Source: Paracoccaceae bacterium (GTDB taxonomy: Bacteria > Pseudomonadota > Alphaproteobacteria > Rhodobacterales > Rhodobacteraceae). Taken from it: 64,000 nt of DNA. Numbering within the stretch: the stretch's first letter is position 1; each line of letters begins with the position of its first letter. Below the pieces are notes generated by a model. It was not told where the DNA came from, ran no database searches, and saw only the letters and a list, made by a program, of their open reading frames with translations. Location of the stretch: NCBI GenBank assembly GCA_024742705.1, contig JANSXZ010000008.1, positions 91,813 through 155,812 of the forward strand. Reading direction: 5' to 3'. Below are positions 9,427 through 18,790 of this stretch, piece by piece. A program made the translations under genes and the position numbers.

Positions 9427-9881
9427 AACGCGCGCACCGCTTCCAGAACCTCGTCGACATGGCCCGGCACCTTCACCTTGCGCCAAACCCGCGCCAGCCG
9501 GCCCTCGGCGTCGATCAGGAAGGTCGAGCGTTCGATGCCCATGAATTTCTTGCCGTACATGCTCTTTTCCTTCCACACGCCGTAGTCTTCGCAGGCGGTC
9601 GACGCCTCGTCCGACAACAGCGGCACCGTCAGCTCGCGCTTGGCGGAGAATTTCTCGTGGCTGGCGACGCTGTCCTTGGACACCCCGAAAACCTGGGCGC
9701 CGGCATCGGCAAAGGCCTGAAGGCTCTCGGAAAATCCGATGGCTTCCTTGGTGCAGCCGGGCGTGTCGTCGCGCGGGTAAAAGAACAGCACCACCGGCGC
9801 GCCCTTCAGGGCGGCCAGGCTGACGGTCTCGCCGCCCTCGCGCGGCAGGCTGAAATCCGGGGCTGTGTCGCCAACGTCCAT
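9423..9881 (-). CDS. bcp: Thioredoxin-dependent peroxiredoxin, Bcp/PrxQ type
   Basis: Reduces hydrogen peroxide and organic hydroperoxides. The 152 residues start MDVGDTAPDFSLPREGG. The catalytic cysteine is in YPRDDTPGCTKEAIGF (about residue 45). GIERSTFLIDAEGRL marks the thioredoxin-fold core. The resolving cysteine position of alpha-type PrxQ (five residues after the first) is occupied by I/G, so it is probably an atypical or 1-Cys-like member; another Cys occurs in STACEDYG. The start is chosen by AGGAG 9 nt upstream. It diverges from the AsmA-like gene. Confidence 0.93.
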   Translation of the reverse strand: MDVGDTAPDFSLPREGGETVSLAALKGAPVVLFFYPRDDTPGCTKEAIGFSESLQAFADAGAQVFGVSKDSVASHEKFSAKRELTVPLLSDEASTACEDYGVWKEKSMYGKKFMGIERSTFLIDAEGRLARVWRKVKVPGHVDEVLEAVRAL

Positions 9882-9983
9882 TGCATGATACTCCTGATCC
9901 GAAACAAAGATTGCCAGTTCCATATTAGACCGAGGCGCGCAACAATAAAGCCGTCCGCCGCAACAAGGGCCCGCAAACCACCC

Positions 9984-12900
9984 GTGACCGATCCCAGACC
10001 CGCCCGATTGCCCCGGCATCACCCCGAACGCCGCGCCCGCCGCCGCCGCCGCGCGCGGCTGGCGACGCTGTGGTCGCTGATTGGTGCGGGGCTTTTGTCG
10101 GTGGCGCTGGCGGTGGGCGTGCTGGTGCTGATCGACCAGACGATGACGGCGCCGGCGTGGCTGCGCGACCGGGTCGCCGACCGCCTCGAGAGCAATCTCG
10201 CCGGGGTGCAACTGCGGTTCGGCGACATCGAAATGGTGGTCAACAAGGGCTGGCGGCCGCGGCTGCGGCTGCGCGACGTGGTGGTGTCGGATACCCGTGG
10301 GCGCGTCATCGTACAACTGTCGGATGCCGAGGCCAGCCTGGCGATGCGCCCGCTGCTGCGCGGCCAGATGCAGCCCAAGGCCATAGTGCTGACCGGGGCA
10401 CAGGTGGCGATGCGGCGCGACACCACCGGCGAGATCACGTTTCTTCTGGGGCGCGACGGGCAACAGGGCCGGCGCATCGAAAGCCCGGCGGAATTCGTCG
10501 CGCTGCTCGACGCGACCTTGCAGGCCGGCCCTCTGTCCGCGCTCACGCGGGTCGATCTTCAGGCGCTGACGCTGCACATACAGGATTTGCGCGCCGATCG
10601 CTTCTGGACCGTCGACGGCGGCGCGGTCAGCTTTGACCGCAGCGACGACGACCTGCGGCTGGCGGGCAACTTCGCGCTGTTGTCGGGCCGTGCCGAGGCG
10701 GCCAGCCTCGAACTTAACCTCAGCAGCCGCATCGGTGAAACCGCAGCCACCTTCGGTATGAACATCGCCGATGTGGCAACGCAGGATCTGGCCGCCTTCT
10801 CGCCGGCTCTGGCGTGGTTGCAGGTGCTGCGCGCGCCGGTGTCCGGGGCGCTGCGCGGATCGATGGACGCGGCGGGCCAGTTGGGCGGGCTGAACGCGAC
10901 GCTGCACATCGGCGCCGGCGCAGTGCAGCCCAACGACGCGACGCGGCCCATCCCGTTCCGGTCGGTGCGCAGCTATTTCACATTCGATCCCGCGCGGCAG
11001 GTGCTGGCATTCGACGAGGTGTCTGTCGAAAGCGAATGGGTCACCGCGACGCTGGAAGGGGCGGCGCATCTGGGCGGGCTCGAGAACGGCCGGCTGTCGG
11101 AACTGACCGGCCAGTTGCGCGTGGCCGGGATGGCCCTGAACCCCGCCGATATGTTTCCCGCGCCGATCCGGCTGGATCGGGTCCTCGCGGATTTCCGGCT
11201 GCGGCTGGACCCCTTCGTTCTGGACATCGGCCAGATGCAGATCAACGACGATGACACGCGGGTGCAACTGGACGGGCGCGTGACGGCACGGCGCGACGGC
11301 TGGGATCTGGCGGTCGATGCGCATGTGGATGCCCTGACGCCTGAACGGCTGATCGCGCTCTGGCCAGAGTTGGCGGTGCCGCGCACCCGCACATGGATCG
11401 CGACGAACCTGTCGGATGGCACGCTGGCCGATGTGAACCTTGCGGTCCGGGGCGGCGCGACAGGTCCGCCGGACGTGTATCTCGATCTGGATTTCCAGGA
11501 TCTCACCGTCAAGGCGCTGCGCAACCTGCCGCCTTTGACCGGCGTGTCGGGGCAGGCGACGTTGGTTGACAACCGTTTCGTCGTCACCGCCGCTTCGGCC
11601 TTGATGCACGCGGATGAGGGCGGGGCGCTGGACCTGGCGGGCACGTCGTTCATCGTGCCGGACGTGGGCGCGCGCGGCAACACACCAGCGGTGGCGCGCA
11701 TCGCCGGGCGGTCCAGCGTCACGGCCGCCATGTGGCTGCTGGACCGCCCGCCGCTGCGGGTGCTGGCGGGGCCGGGCTGGCCCGCCGATCTGGCCGACGG
11801 CGCGGTGACGCTGACCGGCACGCTTGCCTTGCCCATGAAGCCGCGGGTGACATTCGACGATCTCGATTTCCACGCGCGCGGCAGCGCCACGGATCTGCGG
11901 ACCGAGGTGATCGTGCCCGGCCATGTGCTGTCGGCGCAGGCGGTGCAGATCGAGGCCGATCAGGACGGTATCGCGATTTTCGGGGCCATGGCCCTTGATG
12001 ATCTGCCTTTGCGCGCGCGCTGGCGCCAGGCGTTGGGCCGCGACGCGCCGCCCGGCCGTGTGACCGGGCGTGCCGAACTGTCGCCGCGCGCGCTCGCCAC
12101 CTTCGGGATCGGCCTGCCCGACGGATTCCTGACCGGACGTGGCACGGCCGACTTCGATGTGAACCTCGCGCGCGGCGCGCCGCCGGGCGTGCGGGTGCGG
12201 TCGGATCTGGCCGGGGTCGTGCTGCGTATCCCGGAACTGGGCTGGCGCAAGCCGGCCGGCGGGCCTGGCGCGCTTGACCTGACAGCCACGCTGGGCCCGC
12301 GCCCGCGGGTCGATGCGCTGCGGCTCGAGGGGGGCGGGCTGGCCGCGACGGGGCGCGTAGATCTGGGCGCCACCGGCGGCCTCGACCGCCTTGTGCTGGA
12401 CCGTTTGCGCCTTGGCGACTGGCTGGACGTGTCGGGCGCGCTGGTCGGGCGCGGCGCCGGACGCGCGCCGCAGGTGCGCATCGCCGGCGGGACGCTCGAC
12501 CTGGGCGCGGCCGGGTTTGGCGGATCGCAAGCGGGCACGGCACCGGCGGCGGGCGGCGGTGGCGCGGGCGAAGACGCGGCGCTGATCGTGGCGCTGGACA
12601 GCCTTCGGATTACGGACGCCATAGCACTGGAGGATTTTGAAGGCCGGTTTGCCCTGGCGGGCGGCATCGACGGTGCGTTTTCCGGCACGATCAATGGGGC
12701 TACGCCCGTCACCGGGCGGGTTGTGCCCCGCGACGGACGCAGCGCGATCCGCATCGACGCGTCGGATGCGGGCGGTGTCTTCCGCGACGCGGGGCTGATG
12801 AAACAGGCGCGCGGCGGCGATTTCCGCCTGACGCTTCAGCCGGTCGGCGCGGCGGGCAACTTCGACGGCGAGGTACAGGTCACCGACACCCGCATCATGG

Positions 12901-13373
12901 ACGCGCCGGCCATCGCGGCGCTGCTGAATGCGATCAGCGTGGTCGGGCTGCTGGACGAGCTGTCGGGGCAAGGCATCGCGTTCTCGGAAGTCTACGCCCG
13001 GTTTCGTCTGAGCCCCGCACGGGTCACGCTGTTCGAAAGCAGTGCGGTGGGCGCATCCATGGGCCTGACGATGGACGGCATCTACGATCTGCGTGCCGCC
13101 GCGCTGGACATGCAGGGGGTGATTTCGCCGCTGTATCTGGTGAACGGGATCGGCAGCATCCTGTCGCGCCGCGGCGAGGGCCTGATCGGTTTCAACTATG
13201 CGCTGACCGGTGCGGCGCAGAACCCGAGGGTCACGGTGAACCCGCTTTCGGCGCTGACCCCGGGCATATTGCGCGACGTGTTTCGCCGGACGCCGCCGCC
13301 GCAGCCATCCACCTCGGGGCCGCCTTTGGCGCCCGGATCATCGGTGCCCTCGACCGGCGGCGCCGACCGCTGA
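9984..13373 (+). CDS. Giant AsmA/YhdP-like envelope protein (DUF3971)
   Basis: About 1129 residues. A very basic N-terminus (RRARRRRRARL) precedes one membrane segment (LIGAGLLSVALAVGVLVLI, about 31-50); the rest is periplasmic beta-rich sequence. The C-terminal part resembles the AsmA_2/DUF3971 domain (LLNAISVVGLLDELSGQGIAF). Members such as YhdP and TamB are proposed bridges moving phospholipids between inner and outer membrane; that is family knowledge, not shown here. GTG at 9984 is chosen because it directly precedes the basic stretch; an upstream ATG at 9885 would lie in the bcp promoter region. Confidence 0.85.
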   Translation: MTDPRPARLPRHHPERRARRRRRARLATLWSLIGAGLLSVALAVGVLVLIDQTMTAPAWLRDRVADRLESNLAGVQLRFGDIEMVVNKGWRPRLRLRDVVVSDTRGRVIVQLSDAEASLAMRPLLRGQMQPKAIVLTGAQVAMRRDTTGEITFLLGRDGQQGRRIESPAEFVALLDATLQAGPLSALTRVDLQALTLHIQDLRADRFWTVDGGAVSFDRSDDDLRLAGNFALLSGRAEAASLELNLSSRIGETAATFGMNIADVATQDLAAFSPALAWLQVLRAPVSGALRGSMDAAGQLGGLNATLHIGAGAVQPNDATRPIPFRSVRSYFTFDPARQVLAFDEVSVESEWVTATLEGAAHLGGLENGRLSELTGQLRVAGMALNPADMFPAPIRLDRVLADFRLRLDPFVLDIGQMQINDDDTRVQLDGRVTARRDGWDLAVDAHVDALTPERLIALWPELAVPRTRTWIATNLSDGTLADVNLAVRGGATGPPDVYLDLDFQDLTVKALRNLPPLTGVSGQATLVDNRFVVTAASALMHADEGGALDLAGTSFIVPDVGARGNTPAVARIAGRSSVTAAMWLLDRPPLRVLAGPGWPADLADGAVTLTGTLALPMKPRVTFDDLDFHARGSATDLRTEVIVPGHVLSAQAVQIEADQDGIAIFGAMALDDLPLRARWRQALGRDAPPGRVTGRAELSPRALATFGIGLPDGFLTGRGTADFDVNLARGAPPGVRVRSDLAGVVLRIPELGWRKPAGGPGALDLTATLGPRPRVDALRLEGGGLAATGRVDLGATGGLDRLVLDRLRLGDWLDVSGALVGRGAGRAPQVRIAGGTLDLGAAGFGGSQAGTAPAAGGGGAGEDAALIVALDSLRITDAIALEDFEGRFALAGGIDGAFSGTINGATPVTGRVVPRDGRSAIRIDASDAGGVFRDAGLMKQARGGDFRLTLQPVGAAGNFDGEVQVTDTRIMDAPAIAALLNAISVVGLLDELSGQGIAFSEVYARFRLSPARVTLFESSAVGASMGLTMDGIYDLRAAALDMQGVISPLYLVNGIGSILSRRGEGLIGFNYALTGAAQNPRVTVNPLSALTPGILRDVFRRTPPPQPSTSGPPLAPGSSVPSTGGADR

Positions 13374-13394
13374 TGCCACCGGATCACGCGGGCC

Positions 13395-13443
13395 GGGCCG
13401 CCCCCGACCGCCCCGCCCACCCCCCGGCGGTCGGGGGCGGCCC
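13395..13443. terminator. 18-bp perfect GC hairpin between the AsmA-like gene and queA
   Basis: GGGCCGCCCCCGACCGCC (13395-13412) pairs perfectly with GGCGGTCGGGGGCGGCCC (13426-13443) around a 13-nt C-rich loop. It begins 21 nt after the AsmA-like stop. There is no T tract, so it may be a transcript-stabilising or weak termination hairpin. Confidence 0.45.
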
Positions 13444-13513
13444 GCTGCAATGCCGGGTGCAGGCCGCGCCGGCTCTGGCCAAGTCTCGGTGAAGCGCCTA
13501 TATGGGCCGCGCA

Positions 13514-14563
13514 ATGCACCTGCGAGATTTCGATTTTCACCTGCCCGAAGACCTGATCGCGACGCGCCCCGCGCGCCCGCGGTCTTCGGCGCGCCTGTTG
13601 CTGGCCGAAGGCGACGCCATCGCCGACTGCCGGGTGAAAGACCTGGCGCGGATCTTTCGCCCCGGCGACCGGTTGGTTTTGAACGACACGCGGGTGATTC
13701 CTGCCCGCCTGAGCGGGATGCGCCATCGTTCGGGGGCGCAGGGCGACACCGCCGCGCGGATCGAGGTGACACTGCTGGAGCCGCGCGCCAATGGCGACTG
13801 GGCCGCGCTGGTCAAGCCGTTGCGCAAGCTGCGGCTTGGCGAGACGGTCGAATTCGCCGCCGGTTTGCGCGCGGAACTGACCGATGTGGCCGAAGGGCAG
13901 GGGCTGTTGCGGTTCAACCTGCAAGGCGCGGCATTCGACGCGGCGCTGGCGGATGCCGGGGCCATGCCCCTGCCGCCCTATATTGCCGCCCGGCGCCCCG
14001 CCGATGACCGGGACGCCGAAGACTACCAGACGGTTTTCGCCCGCGTTCCCGGAGCCGTTGCCGCGCCGACGGCCTCGCTGCATTTCGACGCGCCGCTTCT
14101 CGAGGCGCTGCGTGCCCGCGGCGTCGGCTTCACCCATGTGACGTTGCATGTGGGCGCGGGCACCTTCCTGCCGGTCAAGGTGGATGACGTGACCACCCAC
14201 AAGATGCACGCCGAGTGGGGCGAGATCACCCCCGCCGCCGCCGCCGAGATCGCCGCGACCCGCGCGTCGGGCGGGCGCGTGATCCCTGTCGGCACGACCG
14301 CGCTGCGGCTGATCGAAACCGCCGCGCGCGACGGCGGCGGCATCCGCGCCTTCAGCGGCACCACCGATATCTTCATCTATCCGGGGTTCAGGTTTCATGT
14401 GGCCGATGCCCTGATGACCAATTTCCACCTTCCGCAATCGACGCTTATGATGCTGGTGTCGGCCTTCATGGGGCAGGCGCGCATCCGGTCAATCTATGAA
14501 CATGCGGTGCGCGAACGCTACCGGTTCTTCTCGTATGGCGACGCATCGCTACTGATTCCCTGA
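13514..14563 (+). CDS. queA: S-adenosylmethionine:tRNA ribosyltransferase-isomerase
   Basis: Penultimate step of queuosine synthesis: adds the ribosyl of AdoMet to preQ1 at tRNA position 34. The 349 residues have N-terminal [16 protein letters not shown], then [41 protein letters not shown] and C-terminal [19 protein letters not shown], all family signatures. ATG 13514 fits the family start ([11 protein letters not shown]) better than the ATG four codons earlier. No tgt gene follows in this window. Confidence 0.96.
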   Translation: MHLRDFDFHLPEDLIATRPARPRSSARLLLAEGDAIADCRVKDLARIFRPGDRLVLNDTRVIPARLSGMRHRSGAQGDTAARIEVTLLEPRANGDWAALVKPLRKLRLGETVEFAAGLRAELTDVAEGQGLLRFNLQGAAFDAALADAGAMPLPPYIAARRPADDRDAEDYQTVFARVPGAVAAPTASLHFDAPLLEALRARGVGFTHVTLHVGAGTFLPVKVDDVTTHKMHAEWGEITPAAAAEIAATRASGGRVIPVGTTALRLIETAARDGGGIRAFSGTTDIFIYPGFRFHVADALMTNFHLPQSTLMMLVSAFMGQARIRSIYEHAVRERYRFFSYGDASLLIP

Positions 14564-14694
14564 CACCGCCCATCCACCGCGCGCCCGGATTTGGCGCAAA
14601 ATCACCAGCCGGGCGTCGCAGGCGGTCGCGATCCGGCGCCGGTGCTGCGGCAGGTGTGGACCATCATCCCCTGACCGACCAACCCGGAGACATC

Positions 14695-15966
14695 ATGTTC
14701 AACGTTCTTTCCAGCGCCTGGGCCCTGCTTTTGGGCATGATGCTGCTGATGGTCGGCAACGGCATGCAGGGCACCCTTCTGGGCGTGCGCGGCGCGATCG
14801 AGAATTTCTCGACGCTGGAGATGTCCTTTGTGATGTCGGCCTATTTCGTCGGATTTCTCGGCGGATCGCGTCTGGCGCCGGAAATGATCCGTCGGGTCGG
14901 GCATGTGCGGGTTTTTGCGGCGCTTGCCTCTTTCATCTCGGCGGTGATGATCCTGTTTCCCACCTTTGCCGATCCGATCGCCTGGTCGGTGGGGCGCGTG
15001 GTGATCGGCTTTTGTTTCTCGGGGGTCTATGTCACCGCCGAAAGTTGGCTGAACAACGCTTCGACCAACGAGAACCGTGGTCAGGCGTTGTCGCTTTACA
15101 TGATCGTTCAGATGATCGGAATCGTCGGTGCGCAAGGGTTGTTGCTGGTGGGGGATCCGTCGGGGTTTGTCCTGTTCGTGATCCCGTCGGTTCTGGTTTC
15201 GGTGGCGGTGGCGCCGATCCTTTTGTCGATCAGCCCAACGCCTGCCTTCGACACCACCAAACCGATGAGTCTGCGGCAGCTGTTCCATGTTTCGCCGCTG
15301 GGCTGTGTCGGCATGTTCCTGCTGGGCGGCGTGTTTTCGGCCCAGTTCGGGATGGGCGCGGTCTATGGCTCGGAAATCGGCCTGAGCCTCGCCCAGATCT
15401 CGACCTTCGTGGCCTCGTTCTACATCGGCGCGCTGATCCTGCAGTATCCGCTGGGCTGGTTCTCGGACCGCATGGACCGCCGCCTGCTGATCCTGGTCGT
15501 CGGCATCCTTGGGGGTGCGGGCGCGGTGATGGGCGGCGTTCTGGGCGGCAATTTCACCTTGCTGCTGATCGCCGCCTTTCTGATAGGCGGCAGCACCAAC
15601 CCGCTCTATTCGCTGCTGATCGCCCATACCAACGACTTTCTCGAAACCGACGACATGGCATCGGCGTCCGGGGGGTTGATCTTCATCAACGGTCTGGGCG
15701 CGATCCTGGGGCCGGTGATCACCGGCTGGCTGATGGGCGATGCGGTGTTCGGGCCGGCGGGATACTTCGTCCTGATCGGGGTGTTGTGCTTTGCCTTGTC
15801 GGCCTATGCGGCCTACCGGACGACTCGCCGGGCGGCGGTTTCGGTGGCGGATGCGGGGGCCTTTGCGATGGTTGCGCCAACATCCACGGCGGTCGCACTG
15901 GAAGCGGCGCAGGAATATGCAAACAGCGCCGAAGACGAGCCGGATTCCGCCGCAAAATCCGCTTAA
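14695..15966 (+). CDS. Major facilitator superfamily transporter (YcaD-like)
   Basis: Polytopic inner-membrane transporter of 423 residues with about 12 hydrophobic segments and a loop with a WFSDRMDRRLLI motif (the MFS G-x-x-x-D-R-x-G-R-R-like signature between helices). It resembles the YcaD group, whose substrates are unknown. ATG 14695 is chosen because GGAG precedes it by 6 nt and the protein begins directly with a membrane helix; a start 13 codons upstream is unlikely. The last 40 residues are hydrophilic and Ala/Glu rich. Confidence 0.88.
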   Translation: MFNVLSSAWALLLGMMLLMVGNGMQGTLLGVRGAIENFSTLEMSFVMSAYFVGFLGGSRLAPEMIRRVGHVRVFAALASFISAVMILFPTFADPIAWSVGRVVIGFCFSGVYVTAESWLNNASTNENRGQALSLYMIVQMIGIVGAQGLLLVGDPSGFVLFVIPSVLVSVAVAPILLSISPTPAFDTTKPMSLRQLFHVSPLGCVGMFLLGGVFSAQFGMGAVYGSEIGLSLAQISTFVASFYIGALILQYPLGWFSDRMDRRLLILVVGILGGAGAVMGGVLGGNFTLLLIAAFLIGGSTNPLYSLLIAHTNDFLETDDMASASGGLIFINGLGAILGPVITGWLMGDAVFGPAGYFVLIGVLCFALSAYAAYRTTRRAAVSVADAGAFAMVAPTSTAVALEAAQEYANSAEDEPDSAAKSA

Positions 15967-16063
15967 TTCTGTAGCAATCGTCGTAAATAGTGTTTCTTAA
16001 GTTATTGAAAACGGGCCTTGGAATTCGCAGGTTCGGAGGGTCAAGAACAAGGAGAACAGGGCG

Positions 16064-16642
16064 ATGGCAAGTCCGGACGAAGTGTTGAAATACTGGCTGG
16101 ACGATCTGGGTCCGGCCCGCTGGTACGAACAGAACGACGCGCTCGACGCCGAGATCCGGGACAGGTTCCAATCTGCATGGGAACAGGCCGCGCAGGGCAG
16201 CTTCTCGCTCTGGCTGACCTACCCCACCGGGGCGCTGGCATACATCGTGCTGACCGATCAGTTTCCGCGCAACATGTTCCGGGGATCGCACCTCGCCTTC
16301 GCCACCGACCGCGCCGCGCTGGCGGCGGCCAAATCGGCCATCCACAGGGCCTGGGACATGCGCATAGACGAACCCGCGCGCCAGTTCTTCTACCTGCCGC
16401 TGATGCATTCGGAAAACCTGTGCGACCAGGAACGCTGTGTGCGTCTGCTGCACGAGCGGATGCCGAAACACGGTGCGTCCAACCTGCTGCATGCGCGTGC
16501 GCATCGCGAAGTGATCCGACAGTTCGGCCGCTTTCCCTATCGCAACGCCGCGCTGAGCCGTGTCACCACATCGAACGAACAGACCTATGTGGCGAACGGC
16601 GGTTACGGCCAGACCGTGCAACAGCTTCAGGCTGCGGGCTGA
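16064..16642 (+). CDS. DUF924 family protein
   Basis: Conserved protein of unknown function, 192 residues, soluble and alpha-helical. Family features visible are VLKYWLDDLGPARWYEQN at the N-terminus, ALAYIVLTDQFPRNMFRG, FFYLPLMHSENL and FGRFPYRNAALSR. No signal peptide or membrane segment. AAGGAG precedes the ATG. A good intrinsic terminator follows, so it is probably monocistronic. Confidence 0.92.
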   Translation: MASPDEVLKYWLDDLGPARWYEQNDALDAEIRDRFQSAWEQAAQGSFSLWLTYPTGALAYIVLTDQFPRNMFRGSHLAFATDRAALAAAKSAIHRAWDMRIDEPARQFFYLPLMHSENLCDQERCVRLLHERMPKHGASNLLHARAHREVIRQFGRFPYRNAALSRVTTSNEQTYVANGGYGQTVQQLQAAG

Positions 16643-16674
16643 TCCGGGCAACCGCCCGTCGCCCGGAATGACCG

Positions 16675-16708
16675 GCCTGCGGGGATGCCCACCCCCGCGG
16701 GCTTTTTT
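16675..16708 (+). terminator. Rho-independent terminator after the DUF924 gene
   Basis: GCCTGCGGGG (16675-16684) pairs with CCCCGCGGGC (16693-16702), one G-U pair, 8-nt loop, then TTTTTT at 16703-16708. Confidence 0.85.
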
Positions 16709-16754
16709 GTGCGATATGTCGCGGGGCCGCGGAATTGCACGCGCCGGGGGAATG

Positions 16755-16770
16755 GTTTAACGGTAAACTA
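16755..16770. promoter_or_regulatory. Inverted repeat upstream of lpd, candidate operator shared with pdhA
   Basis: GTTTA-ACGG-TAAAC (16755-16768), extended on the right to TAAACTA, exactly the right arm of the repeat before pdhA. It ends about 30 nt before the lpd ATG. Alternatively TTAA-N7-CTAA within it could be read as an imperfect CtrA site, but the match to the pdhA palindrome is better. Confidence 0.55.
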
Positions 16771-16800
16771 ATTTCTGACACCAGCGCCGAGGGTACATGA

Positions 16801-18195
16801 ATGGCTGCCAAATCGTTCGATCTGATTGTCATCGGGGCCGGCCCCGGAGGCTATGTCGCAGCCATTCGTGCCGCGCAGCTGGGTCTTTCGGTCGCGATCG
16901 TGGAACGCGAGCACATGGGCGGCATCTGTCTGAACTGGGGCTGCATCCCGACCAAGGCGATGCTGCGGTCGGCCGAGGTGTTCCACCTGATGGAGCGCGC
17001 GGCCGACTTCGGCCTGAAGGCCGATGGCATCGGCTATGATCTGGACGCCGTGGTCAAACGGTCGCGGGCCGTGGCGGGGCAGCTTTCGGGTGGCATCGGG
17101 CACCTGATGAAGAAGAACAAGATAACCACCGTCATGGGCGAAGCGACGTTGCCCGCCAAGGGCAAGGTCAGCGTGAAGACCGCCAAGGGCACCGAGGATC
17201 TGACCGCGCCCAATATCGTGTTGGCCACCGGCGCCCGCGCGCGCGAGTTGCCCGGTCTCGAGGCCGATGGCGATCTGGTCTGGACCTACAAGCACGCGCT
17301 GCAACCCAAACGGATGCCGAAAAAGCTGCTGGTGATCGGTTCGGGTGCGATCGGCATCGAATTCGCCAGCTTCTACAACACGCTGGGCGCCGATACCACG
17401 GTTGTGGAAGTGATGGACAGGGTGCTGCCCGTCGAAGACGCGGAAATCAGCGCCTTTGCCAGGAAGCAGTTCGTCAAACAGGGCATGACGATCATGGAGA
17501 AATCCACGGTCAAGCAACTTGACCGCGCCAAGGGCAAGGTGACCGCGCATATCGAAAGCAAGGGCAAGACCGAGAAACATGAATTCGACACGGTGATTTC
17601 GGCGGTCGGTATTGTTGGCAATACCGAGGGCCTCGGGCTTGAGACTCTGGGCGTCAAGGTCGATCGCACCCATGTGGTGACCGATGCCTATTGCCGCACC
17701 GGGGTCGACGGGTTGTATGCCATTGGCGATATCGCCGGCGCACCCTGGCTGGCGCACAAGGCCAGCCACGAGGGCGTCATGGTGGCCGAACTGATCGCCG
17801 GCGGCCATCCGCACCCGGTCAAACCCGAAAGCATCGCGGGCTGCACCTATTGCCATCCGCAGGTGGCCAGCGTGGGCTATACCGAAGCGAAGGCGAAGGA
17901 ACTGGGGTACGAGATCAAGGTGGGCCGTTTTCCCTTTATCGGCAATGGCAAGGCCATCGCCCTGGGCGAGCAGGAAGGCATGATCAAGACCGTGTTCGAC
18001 GCCCGCACCGGCGAATTGCTGGGCGCGCATATGGTCGGCGCCGAGGTGACCGAACTGATCCAGGGCTATGTCGTGGGCCGCGCGCTGGAAACCACGGAAG
18101 AAGACCTGATGAACACGGTTTTCCCGCACCCGACCCTGTCGGAAATGATGCATGAAAGCGTTCTGGATGCCTACGACCGTGTGATCCACATGTGA
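16801..18195 (+). CDS. lpdA: Dihydrolipoamide dehydrogenase (E3)
   Basis: FAD disulfide oxidoreductase re-oxidising dihydrolipoyl groups of 2-oxoacid dehydrogenases with NAD. The 464 residues show an N-terminal FAD-binding GAGPGGYVAAIRAAQLG (12-28), redox-active disulfide GGICLNWGCIPTKAML (about 40-55), NAD-binding IGSGAIGIEFASF, second FAD motif YAIGDIAGAPWLAHKA and the catalytic HPTLSEMMHESV at the C-terminus. Distant from pdhABC in this window (13 kb), yet with a matching operator candidate, which favours service to pyruvate dehydrogenase. Confidence 0.97.
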   Translation: MAAKSFDLIVIGAGPGGYVAAIRAAQLGLSVAIVEREHMGGICLNWGCIPTKAMLRSAEVFHLMERAADFGLKADGIGYDLDAVVKRSRAVAGQLSGGIGHLMKKNKITTVMGEATLPAKGKVSVKTAKGTEDLTAPNIVLATGARARELPGLEADGDLVWTYKHALQPKRMPKKLLVIGSGAIGIEFASFYNTLGADTTVVEVMDRVLPVEDAEISAFARKQFVKQGMTIMEKSTVKQLDRAKGKVTAHIESKGKTEKHEFDTVISAVGIVGNTEGLGLETLGVKVDRTHVVTDAYCRTGVDGLYAIGDIAGAPWLAHKASHEGVMVAELIAGGHPHPVKPESIAGCTYCHPQVASVGYTEAKAKELGYEIKVGRFPFIGNGKAIALGEQEGMIKTVFDARTGELLGAHMVGAEVTELIQGYVVGRALETTEEDLMNTVFPHPTLSEMMHESVLDAYDRVIHM

Positions 18196-18229
18196 TCTGC
18201 GGCAGGGTCCGGACCGGAGGCGAAACAGC

Positions 18230-18790
18230 TTGGTCAGCCTGAACCGTGTCGTGATGCAACGCGCCAGCCGCCGGTTGATCCGTCGGCTGGGGTTTGAAAA
18301 CCTTGACGCGGCCGAGATTTCGGGAAAATGGGGCGCTCGGTTTCCGTTTCGCAGCTACACCCGTTTCACCTATCCCGATCACGACATCTGTGCCGGTCCG
18401 GTCATGGATGCCCGGGGCGTTGTGCAACAGTTCGATCTGATCCTCGCGAACCAGGTGTGGGAGCATCTGGACCGCCCCTACGCGGCCACCCGCCATGTCA
18501 TCCAGATGCTGCGTCCGGGCGGCCACTTCTGGGTTGCGGTGCCATTTTTCGTGCCGTTTCACGCGGCACCGCAGGATTGTTCGCGCTGGTCGGCGCGCGG
18601 GCTGAAAAACCTGCTGGCCGAAGCGGGGTTCGACCCGGCCACGATCAAGGCGGCGCAATGGGGCAACCGCAACGCCGCGCTGCGCAATCTCGAAGAGGTC
18701 TGGCCACCCGTCTATGACGAGGCGCGCGATCCTCTGGAAAACGATCCGGCCATGCCGGTCTGCGCCTGGGCGTTGGCGCGCAGACCCTGA
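18230..18790 (+). CDS. Small class I SAM-dependent methyltransferase-like protein
   Basis: 186 residues with methyltransferase features: FDLILANQVWEHLDRP (post-II), HVIQMLRPGGHFWVAVPF (motif III region) and a C-terminal LKNLLAEAGF. The glycine-rich SAM-binding motif I expected before these is not recognisable; only LDAAEISG occupies the place, so binding may be atypical or lost. The start is TTG at 18230 with GGAGG 9 nt upstream. The stop overlaps the following MFS start by one base (TGATG), suggesting coupled translation. Substrate unknown. Confidence 0.75.
   Translation: MVSLNRVVMQRASRRLIRRLGFENLDAAEISGKWGARFPFRSYTRFTYPDHDICAGPVMDARGVVQQFDLILANQVWEHLDRPYAATRHVIQMLRPGGHFWVAVPFFVPFHAAPQDCSRWSARGLKNLLAEAGFDPATIKAAQWGNRNAALRNLEEVWPPVYDEARDPLENDPAMPVCAWALARRP

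Noticed and set aside
9882..12971. Leftward reading extending bcp upstream to 1182 residues, opposite the AsmA-like gene
   Set aside because: High-GC antisense shadow. Only the last 152 residues (bcp) match a family; the rest is Arg/Gln/Pro-rich low-complexity sequence.
16757..16771. Possible CtrA site TTAA-N7-CTAA before lpd
   Set aside because: One mismatch to the consensus, and the bases are explained better by the palindrome shared with pdhA.
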